A stretch of DNA of 64,000 nucleotides, from positions 495,354 through 559,353 of the forward strand of contig JAKSZT010033739.1 in assembly GCA_026826555.1 (NCBI GenBank), written 5' to 3'. Below the pieces are notes generated by a model. It did no database searches. It saw nothing but the letters and a program-made list of their open reading frames with translations, and was not told where the DNA came from. Of this stretch, positions 36,051-46,859 are shown one piece after another; position 1 is the first letter of the stretch, and every line of letters begins with the position of its first letter. The position numbers and the translations under genes are program-made. The DNA is from Tolypeutes matacus. Lineage: Eukaryota > Chordata > Mammalia > Cingulata > Chlamyphoridae.

Positions 36051-36164
36051 TTAGCTCAATTCACTAATATTACTGAATAGTCAGAAGCTATATGCTGTAT
36101 TTTAGGTCAGTTCATAGGCAGAATCTCTATAGTATTTTTAGAAGCAAGTGGATCTAAATTGTTC

Positions 36165-36245
36165 AATGTACAAGATGAGCACACTGAGACTGAGGGTGAC
36201 TGACCTAGTATATTTGCACAAGTGCACTAGATCAGGGGTAGAAGC
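36165..36245 (-). repeat. MIR-like relic in the V-block upstream flank (copy 1 of 3)
   Basis: The phrase CACTGAGACTGAGGGTGACTG resembles the reverse complement of the MIR core. Paralogous stretches lie at about 42325-42410 and 53140-53225. Each reads as a decayed MIR in the same relative setting, about 0.6-1.8 kb upstream of an IGHV pseudogene. Confidence 0.5.
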
Positions 36246-36737
36246 ATCTCAAGTATCCCTCATGCAATCATTGTTGTTGGAGATAAGGGCTCACACAGAA
36301 AATTACTGCCATAGTAATATCTAAGAGCTCTGCCATCCAAATATGTAATCACATTTAATGTGACTACCATGAAATGACATCAAGAAAATTGTGAGAGGGC
36401 AGATCCAAACGTCCATCCTACTACAGGCATTGAAAAACAAGAAGAAACTACCAGAAACAACTTTGTCAAGGAATTTACATATTATATGTATGCAATCCCT
36501 TGGAGTAGTGACACAGTGAACATATTCCCAAAGTTGTCCTTAATCCTTGGCCATATCTGGCTCTCTGACCAGCTCATTCATCACATTTCTGGCTTGGAAG
36601 TAGAGGAACATGGGCTTGGTGATGGGGCACCTCAGGGAGAGGACTGTGTTCTCTGAGGGCTCAGCCAACATCCTCCTCCTGGTGGTGGCTCTAAGACAAT
36701 GACCATGCCTGTCATTTTACATACAGATACCTCCCAA

Positions 36738-36745
36738 ATGAAAAT
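36738..36745 (+). promoter_or_regulatory. Degenerate octamer upstream of pseudogene A1
   Basis: ATGAAAAT differs at one base from the immunoglobulin V promoter octamer ATGCAAAT. It sits 133 bp upstream of the leader start position, aligned with the intact octamer of the paralogue at 53771. Confidence 0.7.
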
Positions 36746-36870
36746 CACTTACATGCAGACAGATGAAAACACAGGACACATTTAGTAAAATTCAGGTCCA
36801 GACTGAAAATTCCAGACTGAAAAAGTCTGGAAGATGCTTCCTGGGCCTCACAGACCTCATCCACAAGAAG

Positions 36871-37303
36871 ATAAAATCTCTGTGGTTCTTCCTCTTCCTG
36901 ATGGAAGCTCCCATATGTGAGTGTCTTAGGGATTCAGATAAGCAGGTAATTGGGATGATGCATCTGAGCCCATGACTCACTGTGGTTCTCCTTGTCCTCA
37001 GGTGTCCTGTCCCAGGTGCAGCTGCAGGAGTCAGGACCTGGCCTGGTGAAGCCCTCACAGACCCTGTCTCTCACCTACTGTCCCTGGATTCTCTTTCACC
37101 AGTGATACTGTTAACTGGGTCCACCAGGCTCCAGGAAAGGTGCTGGAGTGGGTGGGTGATATACACAGTAAAGGAAGATCACACTATAAATGAACAATTC
37201 AGTACCAAATAAGCATCACCAGGGACACCTCCAAGAGTGAAGTGTGTTTAAAGTTGAGCAGCCTGAAAGCTGAGAACTCAGCCATATATTACTGTGCAAG
37301 TAA
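36871..37303 (+). pseudogene. IGHV4-like (pseudogene): IGHV4-like (clan II) heavy-chain V pseudogene A1
   Basis: Two-exon V layout. Leader exon 36871-36916 (46 bp) reads KSLWFFLFLMEAP after an ATA where ATG is expected, and ends at a GTGAGTG donor. The acceptor is ...CCTCAG at 36996-37001. The V exon gives VLS, then [20 protein letters not shown] from 37013. A 2-bp deletion near 37076-37083, beside the first conserved Cys, shifts the frame. Restored-frame CDR1-FR2 reads [22 protein letters not shown] at 37191 breaks the FR3 start, and FR3 ends AENSAIYYCAS. It normally would encode the heavy-chain variable domain after V(D)J joining; it cannot do so. Closest relative in the window is A2 at 53.9 kb. 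Confidence 0.93.
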
Positions 37304-37342
37304 CACTGTTAGAGACAGTCAGGGTGAGACCAGGAAAAAATG
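37304..37342 (+). promoter_or_regulatory. Recombination signal (RSS) of A1, damaged
   Basis: Heptamer CACTGTT (37304-37310, two changes from CACAGTG), spacer exactly 23 bp, nonamer GAAAAAATG (37334-37342). The spacing is kept while both motifs have drifted, so recombination is unlikely to be efficient. Confidence 0.85.
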
Positions 37343-37344
37343 TC

Positions 37345-38160
37345 CCTTGAAAGGCATGGGAATGGGCTGGGTTGCAGGGGATCCCTCTGACCACCAGAGG
37401 GCGCATGTGGATGAACCCCAGGGGCAGGTGCAAAGAGGCACTGGGTAGAAATTTCCTGACCTTAACTATGGTTCTCTCTTTTGCTCCACAACATGTAATC
37501 CACAGGGAATGGCCATCGCACCTAGTTAAAGCAGTGTTATAATGTACAGAAGATTCAAGCAAAGTACAGATTTTTAAAAATGTTATTTCATGCATGTGTA
37601 TATTCTCCACCCCTCTCTCTGCCCTTTCTTCTGGTTATGGCTGAAAATTTCAACGAAGCTGGCTTTCAACTGACTTTATGAAGTTCTTTCCCTGAACGTT
37701 AGCCAGTCTCCTGAGACTGTCCATGTGAAATAACCCTCTCCCTCCATCAGGCAGGAATTGTGTCCTCAGTGGAAGGAGGAGAAAGGGGGCAAACCTGGCA
37801 TGGTGTCAGAGGTACATCCAGGGATTTCAGTTTGTTCCCTCAGTACTTTGTGGTCCCAGTGGTTATTTTAAATCCCTTATACATTTTAATGCTATTACAT
37901 GGGATGTTATAATGTCACATGCACAGAACACAGTTTTTCAATTTATAAACTAGAAGATGATTAATTATATGATAATAATAAAAAACTCAAAATATTTGCC
38001 AGTATTCAATTGTCCAAAGAGCATCCCTAAAACCATTTACACTTAATGTCTTAATTTTAAATTTCAGGGATGTAATATTTGATCATTTATCTATATATTC
38101 TTTCACCCTAAAATTGTCAAGTATTTTCATATAAAGAGTATAGGTCAAGTTGTAAACTTC
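37345..38160. other. V-segment 3' flank, no further gene
   Basis: The first 200-300 bases are paralogous to the 3' flanks of the other three IGHV pseudogenes (for example near 54.44 and 44.72 kb). The rest is AT-rich with no recognisable feature. Confidence 0.6.
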
Positions 38161-38757
38161 CAGTTTCCTGTAAAGAAGTTAGTCATCAGGAAAAAAGTAA
38201 TGTACACACTTAGTCCTGTTTGTACAACCACTGGTTTCTGCAGGCAGAGCTTCTGGGACATCCCCCAATGGAACCCAATGTGTATCACACCTATGCTTGG
38301 ACCTCATGTTCAGGGCATACTAGAAAACCAAGGACATTGCCATGTACCTCTATCCCATCTAGCACCTCAGACTGGGAAATAGTCCTTGGTGCATCTTGTG
38401 TTTAGGGAATTAGAGTTCCTGTTCCAGGTTCTGAGGGCACTGGTGCACTTCCTGGTCCAGACCATGGATGAGGACACTCTTCTAGAACAATTGTATCACC
38501 AGTGAGATAACTTGGCTCCTTGTCTGATGCACTTTCTGAATTCCAGCTTCCTGGGGAAAGGCTGGGATATGTGGGGAGTATCATCAGGGGAGGGAACATC
38601 AGTCACAGAGGAGCCTTGGGATATTGACAGCCTCATCAGGGACCCTCCAGAGCCAAGTGCATTTACAGGTGAGCCTCTGAGCTCTGCAGACACAAGTGTG
38701 CATACTACTGTGCTAGGAAATACAAGGATCCCCAGAGTAAGAGGGGAGACACAAATC
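38160..38757 (+). pseudogene. Highly degenerate VH relic (relic 2) with 5' flank
   Basis: Clearly paralogous to 715-1234. An FR1-like start lies near 38439. The FR3-like end has a cysteine-containing stretch (GCAGACACAAGTGTGCATAC followed by TACTGTGCTAGG) at about 38687-38717. A nonamer-like ACACAAATC lies at 38749-38757 with a weak heptamer about 21-23 bp upstream. The frame is scrambled throughout and no leader is recognisable. It lies about 1.1 kb downstream of A1, as relic 3 lies about 0.6 kb downstream of A2. Confidence 0.7.
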
Positions 38758-39469
38758 TCCCCCTCTGGGAAGCACAGAATGGGTGGGTTAAGGGAGCACT
38801 AATCCCCATAGGGCACAATTGCCAGACCCTGCAGAAGGAGGGTGAGGAGGTTATTATTTGAGCCTCTAGGTCTCCTCCTTCCAAGCTGAGAGATTCCCAC
38901 AGAACCCTGTACTCTTCTTACTGTCCTGTTTTACTCATTTCCTCAGACACACAGCTCTTGGGTATATAAATTTTGTCCATGGACCTGTAAGATTCACAGG
39001 AACCTGAGACAAAGGCAGCTTTGACCTGGAATTGTGCATGGAGTGAGAATGATGGGACAGCAAGCTCCAGGCTCCTCACATTGGATGATTTCAGCACCTC
39101 CTGCTGCTCCATCATTTTCCTCTGTTCAGTGTGCCTCAGGTGAGTCTATGAGGGATGGCCAATAATAATTCCTATAGAAATTGTACTTTACTTGCCCCTA
39201 TCTTCTCTGTTTCTTGTTATTTGATCTATTTCTCTCCATTTTATTCATTAATATGTTCACTCATTTAATATGTATTTATTTATTGCCTTCTGTAAAACAT
39301 TGACATTTCTTCATGATTATAGAAAAGAAATCCTCTTAACAGGAATGTAATTCCTGTGAACATAGGGAAGACACAATACAAAGTCAAACATTTTATGCTT
39401 ATTTACACAAAGCCTTGCACTCTGACCTGTGCTCAGTAAACACAGAAGTTCCCTGGAAAGCCACTAGAG

Positions 39470-39473
<4 letters not shown>

Positions 39474-39531
<58 letters not shown>
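39474..39531. repeat. (AG)n microsatellite, about 29 units
   Basis: An uninterrupted GA/AG run of about 58 bases. Perfect purity suggests recent expansion. A looser TG/TATG-rich tract follows at about 39747-40060. Confidence 0.95.
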
Positions 39532-39533
<2 letters not shown>

Positions 39534-39746
39534 ACCCACAGACTCTTCCATCTTTATACAAAAATGTGCCTCCCACATGAAAAGCATGCCCTTGTTTCCT
39601 GGAAGACAACTCAGCCCCTCTGCTACTCAGAGTCAGCTTTCTCATGTTTCAGGACAGAATTCTTTGGGATTCATGGGATTTATCCAAAATACATGGAATC
39701 CTTTTGTTCCTTCCTCCTCTTGGTGACAAAAATCAGATAGAGCATT

Positions 39747-40060
39747 GTGTGTGTGCTCATGTTGGTGTGCATGTGTGTAGGTAAATGTGTGTGTGTGAGG
39801 GTGGATACATATGTGTGTGCACATCCCTGATTTTTTGCTTGTTAGTGTGAGTGGTTATATTATTAGAATTCTATATCTGTGTAATGTGTACATGTCTGTG
39901 TGTGTATGTAGTGTGTGTATGTATATGTGTGTGTCTATATGTTTATATGAGTACGTGTAGTATGGATATACCAGATGTGTAAGTCTGGGCTGAAAATGCA
40001 TGCTTGCATGTCTGTGTATGTATATGTCTGTGTATGTGCATGTGTTAGTGGCATACTAGA
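39747..40060. repeat. TG-rich low-complexity tract
   Basis: Repeated GTGTGTGT, TGTGTATGT and related words with interruptions. A paralogous TG-rich tract lies at about 59010-59240 in the same position relative to the next VH relic. Confidence 0.85.
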
Positions 40061-40324
40061 TATATGAATTGGCTTTCAGCCCCATGGTTCTGTACATGCA
40101 GCTATTCTCTGATGAGGCCTTTAAATATAGGGGAACAAAGGAGAGAAGAGACACCCTGAAAGTCCCTGAAAATCTCTGGGTTCACTGTGCCTGGCTGTGT
40201 CAATTCATCTTTCAGGCTCCAGGAAGGAGACCCAGGAATGAAACACATGAAATCCTGTGTTTGGTCTCCCTGCAGAATATGCTGGGTTTCTAAAGACAAT
40301 TCACTATGTCAAGAGATGGTATCA

Positions 40325-40928
40325 GGAAAGCAGATGTGTCTCAAGTGGTTGGGCATCCATCTACCATATGGAAGGACCTGGGTTCAGTCCAAGGACCTCC
40401 TGCTAAAATAAAAGAATAAAAAAGGTGAGAAGGTGAGCTAGGCCCATGTGCAGTGGCCACAGGCCCACACAGACATGCTGCAAGCTACAGGCCTGCATGA
40501 ATGTGTGGTAAGCCAGGCGTGCATGCAGCAAGCCCCAGGCCCGCACATGGCAACCTGCAGGCCTGTGTGGATCTGTGGTGAGCCAGCCTGCACACAGTGA
40601 GTCACAGACCCAAGCAGACACCTGGTGAGCCAGGCTCACCAAGCCATGCAGCAAGATGATGCTGTAACAAGAGATGCAAGGGAGAGCCATGGTGACATGT
40701 GCCAGAAACTAGGAATTGAAGTGGTGCAAGTGACAGGGTGCCTCTTTCACACATTGGAGGTCCCTAGGATCAAATCCTGGTGAAACCTGGAGGAGAAAAG
40801 TGAGAAGAGAAGGCAAGAAACAGACACAGAAGATCACCCAGTGAATGAACAGACAAGTTGTGGGGGGATGAACTCATAGAACTGTACAGCAAAAAGGAAA
40901 GAAAATAGTCAATTTATTTTTTTCAAAA
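40325..40928 (+). mobile_element. DAS-type SINE, long composite form, plus strand
   Basis: Begins GGAAAGCAGATGTGTCTCAAG with an A-box-like region and a B-box-like GGTTCAGTCC near 40381. The GC-rich middle carries diverged tandem units (GCCTGCATGAATGTGTGGTAAGCC-like, about 40480-40640). A second tRNA-like part has GGATCAAATCC near 40768, followed by an A-rich tail. It is flanked by AGATGGTATCA (40314-40324) and AGATTGTATCA (40929-40939), one mismatch. The paralogous site at 59504-59519 lacks it, confirming the limits. Confidence 0.87.
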
Positions 40929-40939
40929 AGATTGTATCA

Positions 40940-41175
40940 ACAGCATATTGTGCTTATAATGAGCAGTCTGGCAACAAGGGCCTGGCCAGGAAACAATGGG
41001 CAGAGTTGCCCAAGGAAAATGCTCTGTGAGCCCAACTGGGAAATCCCTGCAGGGCAGGGGCTGAGTTGCAGTGGGCACTCAGTACCCACTAAGCAACGGT
41101 CCCAGGCTCCAGGCAGGTTCAGGGGGTGCTCAGGACCAACAAAGAACAGGGCCAAGTTCTGAATAGGTGCAGGAG
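40940..41175 (+). pseudogene. Orphan VH 3' flank (relic with lost coding part)
   Basis: From about 41015 the sequence (TGTGAGCCCAAC, CCCTGCAGGGCAGGGGCTGAG, GGGCACTCAGTACCCAC) matches the conserved 3' flank that follows an IGHV RSS. It is paralogous to 59560-59660. The framework-3 end it should follow is not recognisable. Only the flank is supported. Confidence 0.6.
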
Positions 41176-41179
41176 TGCC

Positions 41180-42180
41180 TGGGAGGGTCTTTCTCTCAGG
41201 TTCTGGGTTTACCTTTTACCTGTAAGATTCTAAAATAAGAATTTATCCAGGACTGTTGATATATCTAATAATATTCTACTCTTATTGGGGAGCTCAAAAA
41301 GGGAATGAGAGGCACACTTAGAAGGGGGTTTCTATTCCTTATAGATGTCTTAATTGTAAGGAGCTAGAGGCAAGAGAAGATTTGTTATTAAGTGGGTCAA
41401 GAATTTTGGAAGACACACGGATCTCCTGAAAATTGCTGCATTTCTCTAAAGAGAAATTTTTCAGAATGTATTTAAGAATAACTATCCATTATCATCACAC
41501 ATATAGACTAAACTTTCTGTAAGTTCACATTCTGTTCTTATTTCATATTCTCTACATTTTACAGAGAAAATAAAAATCAGCCATGAGATGGCCCTTCCCC
41601 ATCTCCTCAAAATGAACCCCACCAAAACCTTATCCTCATTCTGATCATGGTGCTGACTTCCTTCAGCATCTTCATTCTGGTGACCTTCAAATACATCTCA
41701 CTTGACTATTTACCTCTATTCTCAGTCTATAAGAAATTAGCCATTTCCCTTGGTTCTTCACACTGGCATTGAAAGGTATCTAGTGTTGATGTCTAGCCTC
41801 AGCTTTGTTTAATAATGTATACAAGTGTCAAAAGCTAATTTTCTTTCCTTGGTGTGAGCACACCCTAGCAACTCTTTCTCACTCACAGAAAGTTATGCAC
41901 ACCTATTGGATTTTGTTTTCTGTGAGCAAGAATTTATACCTGTCTCCCTCCATTCCTTTAGCCCCCAAAGGCCAGGACATTCAATTCTGCATCTGTGTAA
42001 CCCTATGTGACCACCTGGTGTGTACTGGGTGCCCATGGTTCTGGATATTTTGTCATCCCTTCACCTCCCCTTTGCCACAGCAGTTCAGTGCACATTTTCT
42101 TCTCTTAAACAGAGGGATCTGATTTAACCTATTAATCTTTCTAATCCTAATTCTGATGAGTTTTCTATTAACTAGTTTCA
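41180..42180. other. No gene recognised
   Basis: The first roughly 150 bases are paralogous to 59660-59830. The remainder is absent from the paralogous block and shows no recognisable frame or repeat; it may be an insertion here or a deletion in the other block. Confidence 0.5.
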
Positions 42181-42324
42181 GGATTGTAGGTTATTTGTTA
42201 TGTAATTCTATTGACTAACATTGAATAGCCAGTTGCAGTATGGTGTATTCACAGCTGTGTTCCTGAAATGATAAGATCAAAAGGGATTTTCAGAAAAAAC
42301 AGGACCTAAATCAGTCAATGTACA

Positions 42325-42410
42325 GGTGGGGACACTGAGGCTAAGAAAAATGACCTGGCCCAGTCACACAGGTGTGACATGTCAAGGACAGGGCAAGAGC
42401 AGTTGTTTGT
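42325..42410 (-). repeat. MIR-like relic (copy 2 of 3)
   Basis: ACACTGAGGCTAAGAAAAATG followed by a GTCACACAG-type phrase matches the reverse complement of the MIR core better than the other two copies. Flanking sequence is paralogous to 36.05-36.33 and 53.03-53.32 kb. Confidence 0.6.
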
Positions 42411-43064
42411 TGTGCATTTGTGGTGGTCAGAGGTAAGGGCTCTCACAGGTTCCTAACCTCTTCCTCCCAAGGTAATGATAAAATAACAGTAATAAGAGCA
42501 AACAGCTCTTGATCCCAACAATAAAATCCACATACTAAGTTTCTGCTGTGATCCCCAGCTTTTTTCTTGTCAAACTGAATCTCATAGGGATGAGGCCACC
42601 TCCTCAGAGACACAAGGCAAGAGTTGATGGAACTCTGGTGGGCTTTCTACCACTATTGACTTCTAGGATTTCAGGCATGATCCCAGGATTCAGTTACTCA
42701 GGCCTCAGGAGGGGAACTCTTAGGTCAACTTTCAGGAAGTCTGGTTCCTGGGCCAGGACTTGCCCTCCAGCCATTATGAGCTCATCCCTTCTGCAAACCA
42801 TTAACTATGTAGATATACTGACAAGGTTCTCCATCTTATTTCCCCTGATGTAGTGGAAACCATTTTCTCTCAATTCAAAATTCACTAGAATAGACAAAGA
42901 AAGCATGAATTGACTTCTCTATGAAGAAAGAAGGGATCATTGAATGGATTCATAGGACTGCTATAAAGAATTATCAGAACTTAGATGATTTAATACAATA
43001 CAAAGATATTGTCTCAAAATAAATATATAGTTCTGGGGGCTATACATCCGACATCTGTAGGGGA

Positions 43065-43335
43065 GACTCCTTCCTGTCTTCCTCCTAGCCACTTGGGTTT
43101 TGTCATCTGAAATATTTGGGCTTTAATTCCTAATTCAGCCATCACAGGTGCCCTCCTTGAGTCTGTCTATTCTTCCTTCTCTAGGTACACAAGTCATGTT
43201 GGAATAGGGCCCAATCTAATCTATTTTGGATTCATCTTAACTAACTGCATTTTCAAAGAACCTATTTCCACATAAGGTCACATTCACAGGAACAAGGCTA
43301 GGATATGAACATGTGTTTTAGGAGACAGACTTCAA
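43065..43335. repeat. Interspersed repeat of unassigned family, present in both B blocks
   Basis: CATAAGGTCACATTCACAGGA and CAACCCATAACAC mark an old mammalian repeat I cannot name with certainty. A paralogous copy lies at about 59930-60170, in the same place upstream of the second B pseudogene, so it predates the block duplication. Confidence 0.6.
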
Positions 43336-44066
43336 CCCATAACACACATCCAACATACGGGTGAGCTGGAGAACTTACACAGGCTGTCTGTTTATGTAGC
43401 TCAGAGGAGAGCTTAGGTTGCTTAAAGTTCTTTCTAAAGGAGAGAGTCATGAGGTGCAGGATGTCCCTATAAACTCACCTGTGTTTGGGGGATAAACAGG
43501 TTTAGGAGGCTTTTAGGAGTGATAATCATCTAAGCAGAAATGTTTACTGTCTGCTAAAAATAATATATGTGGCAGGTGGACCTGAACAATTTCAACTATT
43601 CACTAATTATTGAGTATATATTATATAAAGGCCCTTTCAAATGAAGAAATGTTCACACAAGGTAGTCAAAGTCTGTCTGAATTATGGCACATATTAGACT
43701 GGATCCATTTTGTCTGAATTCAATGTTTTTGATACATTTAGGTGCTGCTTAAAAATGTTTAAATATCCAATAAAAACAGCTAACAGAGGAGATAAACAGA
43801 TCAGAATGTATATTAGAGGATCTTGGGTATTTTATAAATATGAATATCCATGAGAATAGACACATTGATTATATTCCCAAAGTCATCCTTTTTCCTTGGC
43901 TTCAAGCAGCTTCCTTGCCAGATCCTTTAGCAAATGTTAATGGCCTGGATAAAGGAAACCCTAAATTTGGGAAAAGCAGACCCCAGGATGAGACTGTTTT
44001 CCTAGGGCTGTGGTAGCATTTTCATTCCAGGGGAATCCCCCTCTGGGTTACAAAGGTACCTCTCAC

Positions 44067-44074
44067 AAGCAAAT
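44067..44074 (+). promoter_or_regulatory. Near-octamer upstream of pseudogene B1
   Basis: AAGCAAAT, one change from ATGCAAAT, lies 104 bp upstream of the leader start position and aligns with the intact octamer of B2. Confidence 0.7.
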
Positions 44075-44161
44075 CACCTCTTGGACCAACAGCTGAACAC
44101 ACAGCAAACAGAGTTATCAATTCAGGATCCTCCTCTACCATGAAAACATTGTCAGCAAGTA

Positions 44162-44610
44162 ATGGGCCTTGTGAAAACCTTGTGGTTATTCCTCTTTCTG
44201 GTGGTGCATCCCAGATGTGAATGTCCCAGGGATTCAAATATGAGGATAATGGAGATGATGCATCTAAGCATATCACTCACTGTAGATCTCCTTGCCATCA
44301 AGTGACCTGTCCCAGGTGCAGCTGCAGGAGTCAGAGGTGCAATGGTGAAGTCTTCACACACCCTCTAACCTGCTCTGTCTCTGGATTCTCCATCACAAGC
44401 AGTGATTACTGCTGGGAATGGATATATCAGCCCCTGTGGAAGAAGCTATTGTGGCTGTCAACAATATGCTCTAATGTGTGTGTGGGGGGCAAATTATGGC
44501 CCATCTCTCAGAGTCAAATCTCCCCCTCCAAAGACACATCCAAGTGCTTGTTCTATCTGCAGCTAAACTCCATGACTGCTGAGGACATGGTCCTGTATTA
44601 CTGCTGTGTG
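44162..44610 (+). pseudogene. IGHV4-like (pseudogene): IGHV4-like (clan II) heavy-chain V pseudogene B1
   Basis: The leader exon reads KTLWLFLFLVVHPR after a GTG (44171) at the usual start; an in-frame ATG lies three codons upstream (44162). The donor is GTGAATG. The expected acceptor AG is AA at 44300-44301, so splicing is probably impaired. FR1 starts QVQLQES at 44313, then a 1-bp deletion leads to TGA at 44346, and a further 4-bp deletion follows before the first Cys. Downstream, one frame stays open: CDR1 SSDYCWEW, CDR2 region with ICSNVC, FR3 end MTAEDMVLYYCC. Extra cysteines are notable. It normally would supply a heavy-chain variable domain. Closest relative is B2 at 61.1 kb. Confidence 0.92.
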
Positions 44611-44649
44611 ACAGATAAAGAGAAGTCAGTGTGAGTCAAGACACAAACC
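44611..44649 (+). promoter_or_regulatory. RSS of B1: lost heptamer, intact nonamer
   Basis: Nonamer ACACAAACC (44641-44649) is well preserved. Counting back 23 bp gives ACAGATA at 44611-44617, not a usable CACAGTG heptamer. The spacer sequence is close to that of B2. Confidence 0.85.
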
Positions 44650-45450
44650 TCCCCTTGGAGGAGGGGGATGGGCAGCGGCAGCAGGGGGCGCTCATGATCC
44701 ATCCAGAGTATGGACCAACCCCAGGCTCTGGGGAAACAGTAGATACCTGTCATTGTATAGGGTTTCCTCTTCTTGCTTAAAAGCTGTAAATCCCTGGAGA
44801 TTTTCCACTACATCTATTCTAAGTAATGCCATGATGTTTCCAAGTTTCAAACACTGACAATTTATTTGTAATGCTATTGTATGTATTATGTGATATTGTA
44901 TGCAAACAGACATAAATTACTTTCTTTCATTTTGGTTTTATGGATTAGATTGAAAGTATGAACAATCTTGCATTTAATTGATATTCTAACACTATGCAGT
45001 TAATTCCCTGGAATTATTTGTCTTGGCTCTGCCCAGGAAAATATAATAATAGTAATAATAATGTCAAAATTGCATGATTGTTATTACCATATGGACAGAT
45101 TTTTTAATGGAAGAATTATCTTATCTAAATTGAAAATTAAAGTCTCCACTTAATTTTCCCAGAGTGTGAGGATTTATATCCCTCCCCCCACAGGCTATTC
45201 AGAGTTGTTGATCCCCAGTCCTATTCCCACACCATGTAGAGCCCCATGACATCAGAGGAAAGGAACAGAAAGAGGAGACAGCCTGGCATGGCCTTAGGTG
45301 CATCATCCAGGTTCCTCACCTTGTTCTCTCCATCATGGATGGTGCTTCTGTACCTACTAAGGTTGTGTATGATCCAAATTTGTAGTAGGCTGATCCTGAT
45401 GGGGACTGAGATCCTAATAGACTAGGGAAAACTACACAATTCTCACTGGG
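44650..45450. other. V-segment 3' flank, duplicated in the second B block
   Basis: Paralogous with 61541-62370 over its whole length: GTTTCCAAGTTTCAAAC near 44838 and 61741, and TGTTCTCTCCATCATGGA near 45323 and its counterpart near 62238. No coding sequence. Paralogy fades at about 45450, which marks the right edge of the duplicated block. Confidence 0.75.
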
Positions 45451-45553
45451 AGCATATGTCTCATAGGTCTGACCCACTTTTCATTTCAGGGCAGGGATGT
45501 CCTATCTGGAAGCTTGCAGCAGAAAACATGTAGTTGGCTTAGAGCTCCTCTAT

Positions 45554-45790
45554 GACATCATAGTGGCCTGCAGCTCTGCAGTCAGCCAGCCTGGGGTGAC
45601 TGGCTCTGATCCCTATGACTGTTGAAGTGAAGTCAGATCATTTAATCTCTATGCCTCTATTTCTTCATCTGTGAATTGTTCTAAATGTGCCTACTGAATA
45701 CACATCATGCAGGAGTGATGTGAAGATTAAGTGATTAAATGTAAGCCCTCAGGACAATGCCTGGCACATAAAAGTGATGAGAAAATTTTA
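45554..45790 (+). repeat. MIR SINE, plus strand
   Basis: Nearly full-length match in order to MIR landmarks: TAGTGGCCTG start, GGCTCTGATCCC, the ATTTCTTCATCTGTGAATTG core, GTGAAGATTAAGTGATTAAATG, and the ACAATGCCTGGCACATAAA end. It is old, with many substitutions, as expected of MIR. Confidence 0.87.
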
Positions 45791-45799
45791 CCATTTGCT

Positions 45800-46510
45800 A
45801 TGACTCTTACATGTCCCTCTTTTGATTCCCCCAAATGTGGAAAGAGGAACAATAAATTCAGAGCATGCATTTTGAGGGGGTATATATTCAGTCAACCTTG
45901 GCACAAACCTCATCATGGATTTGAGAAAGCAGTACCTGAGATATTGCCCATTATGTTCAATATCGCTGCGTGAATGTCAAACTTTTTTTATGCAAGAAAA
46001 TATGGTTTCATTTGATTCTCCTGAATATCATAAAGAAGGAACATTTGAGAAAAAAACATGTGGACAGCAAATAATTCAATTTCATGAATCCATAATTTTG
46101 TGCTATATCTATGGCCCAGAATTGATTTTCTACTTAGAAATTTTTAAATACTGAGTAAGGATACTTGCTTTCATTTTCATTAGTTTCTCCTATGTACAAA
46201 CATATTTGAGAAGTGTAAGTGTAGACTTTACATTGTCTAGGGAACAGCAGAGATTGACCTCACTGCAGAGTTCCAGGGAATGGCAGTGAGGGGTGGGAAT
46301 GGGTCCTGAGGGAGATTTATGCAGTCTAAGAGACCCCCTGTGGAGAGACATAATCTTATCAGTTGAAAGACTCAAGGAAACAAACAAAAAAGCAAAGAAG
46401 CAAACTGCAGTTTCCAGAAGTAGAAGAATTCTGCCTCAATTCTAAGCCCTCCAGGCTCTGAATTTCCAGGCTGTTGGCTTCCCTAAACATTTGGAATCAT
46501 GACTTCAACA
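45800..46510. other. No gene recognised
   Basis: Two overlapping plus-strand frames of about 80 codons (45731-46154) have no recognisable motifs. I see no RNA gene or repeat family. Confidence 0.45.
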
Positions 46511-46529
46511 ACAACCATATAATTTTTTG

Positions 46530-46841
46530 TTTGTTTGTTTGTTTTTATTGTGGGTAAAAATCAAAATTTTCACAATACATACCAACATTTGCAAGATGAT
46601 ATATAAATGTATATGCATTTATGTGCATTTGCTTACAAAAATGTTATTTATGTATATATATAAATATATTTTAAGAGGTGCTTAGATACCCAAAATATTA
46701 CATGGAACCCACTTGGATTCCCATGTTGCCCACCTCCCATACCTCCCACCACATCCCACACAAACATCTCCCACAAGTGTGGCCCACCACCCTCAATGGA
46801 CTTACACATCCTGGGGCCTTGCCACCAAACATAGTTCTAAT
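46530..46841 (-). mobile_element. Short L1-type 3'-end insertion, minus strand
   Basis: Flanked by the perfect 14-bp repeat CATATAATTTTTTG (46516-46529 and 46842-46855). The left end is (TTTG)n followed by TTTTTATTGTGGGTAAAAATC, i.e. an A-rich tail on the minus strand. The body contains GGATTCCCATGTTGCCCACC, the L1 3'-UTR-type phrase. It is co-linear, unlike the inverted relative at 22.7 kb. Confidence 0.85.
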
Positions 46842-46859
46842 CATATAATTTTTTGCCCA

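Noticed and set aside
39058..39130. Possible V-type leader exon (ATG followed by a hydrophobic stretch and a GTGAGTC donor-like site)
   Set aside because: No octamer at the right distance, no V exon downstream, and only weak similarity to known V leaders.
39474..40060. Could the AG and TG tracts be an immunoglobulin switch region or a CRISPR-like array?
   Set aside because: They are simple microsatellites without switch pentamers in quantity and without repeat-spacer structure; the paralogous TG tract shows they are ordinary flank.
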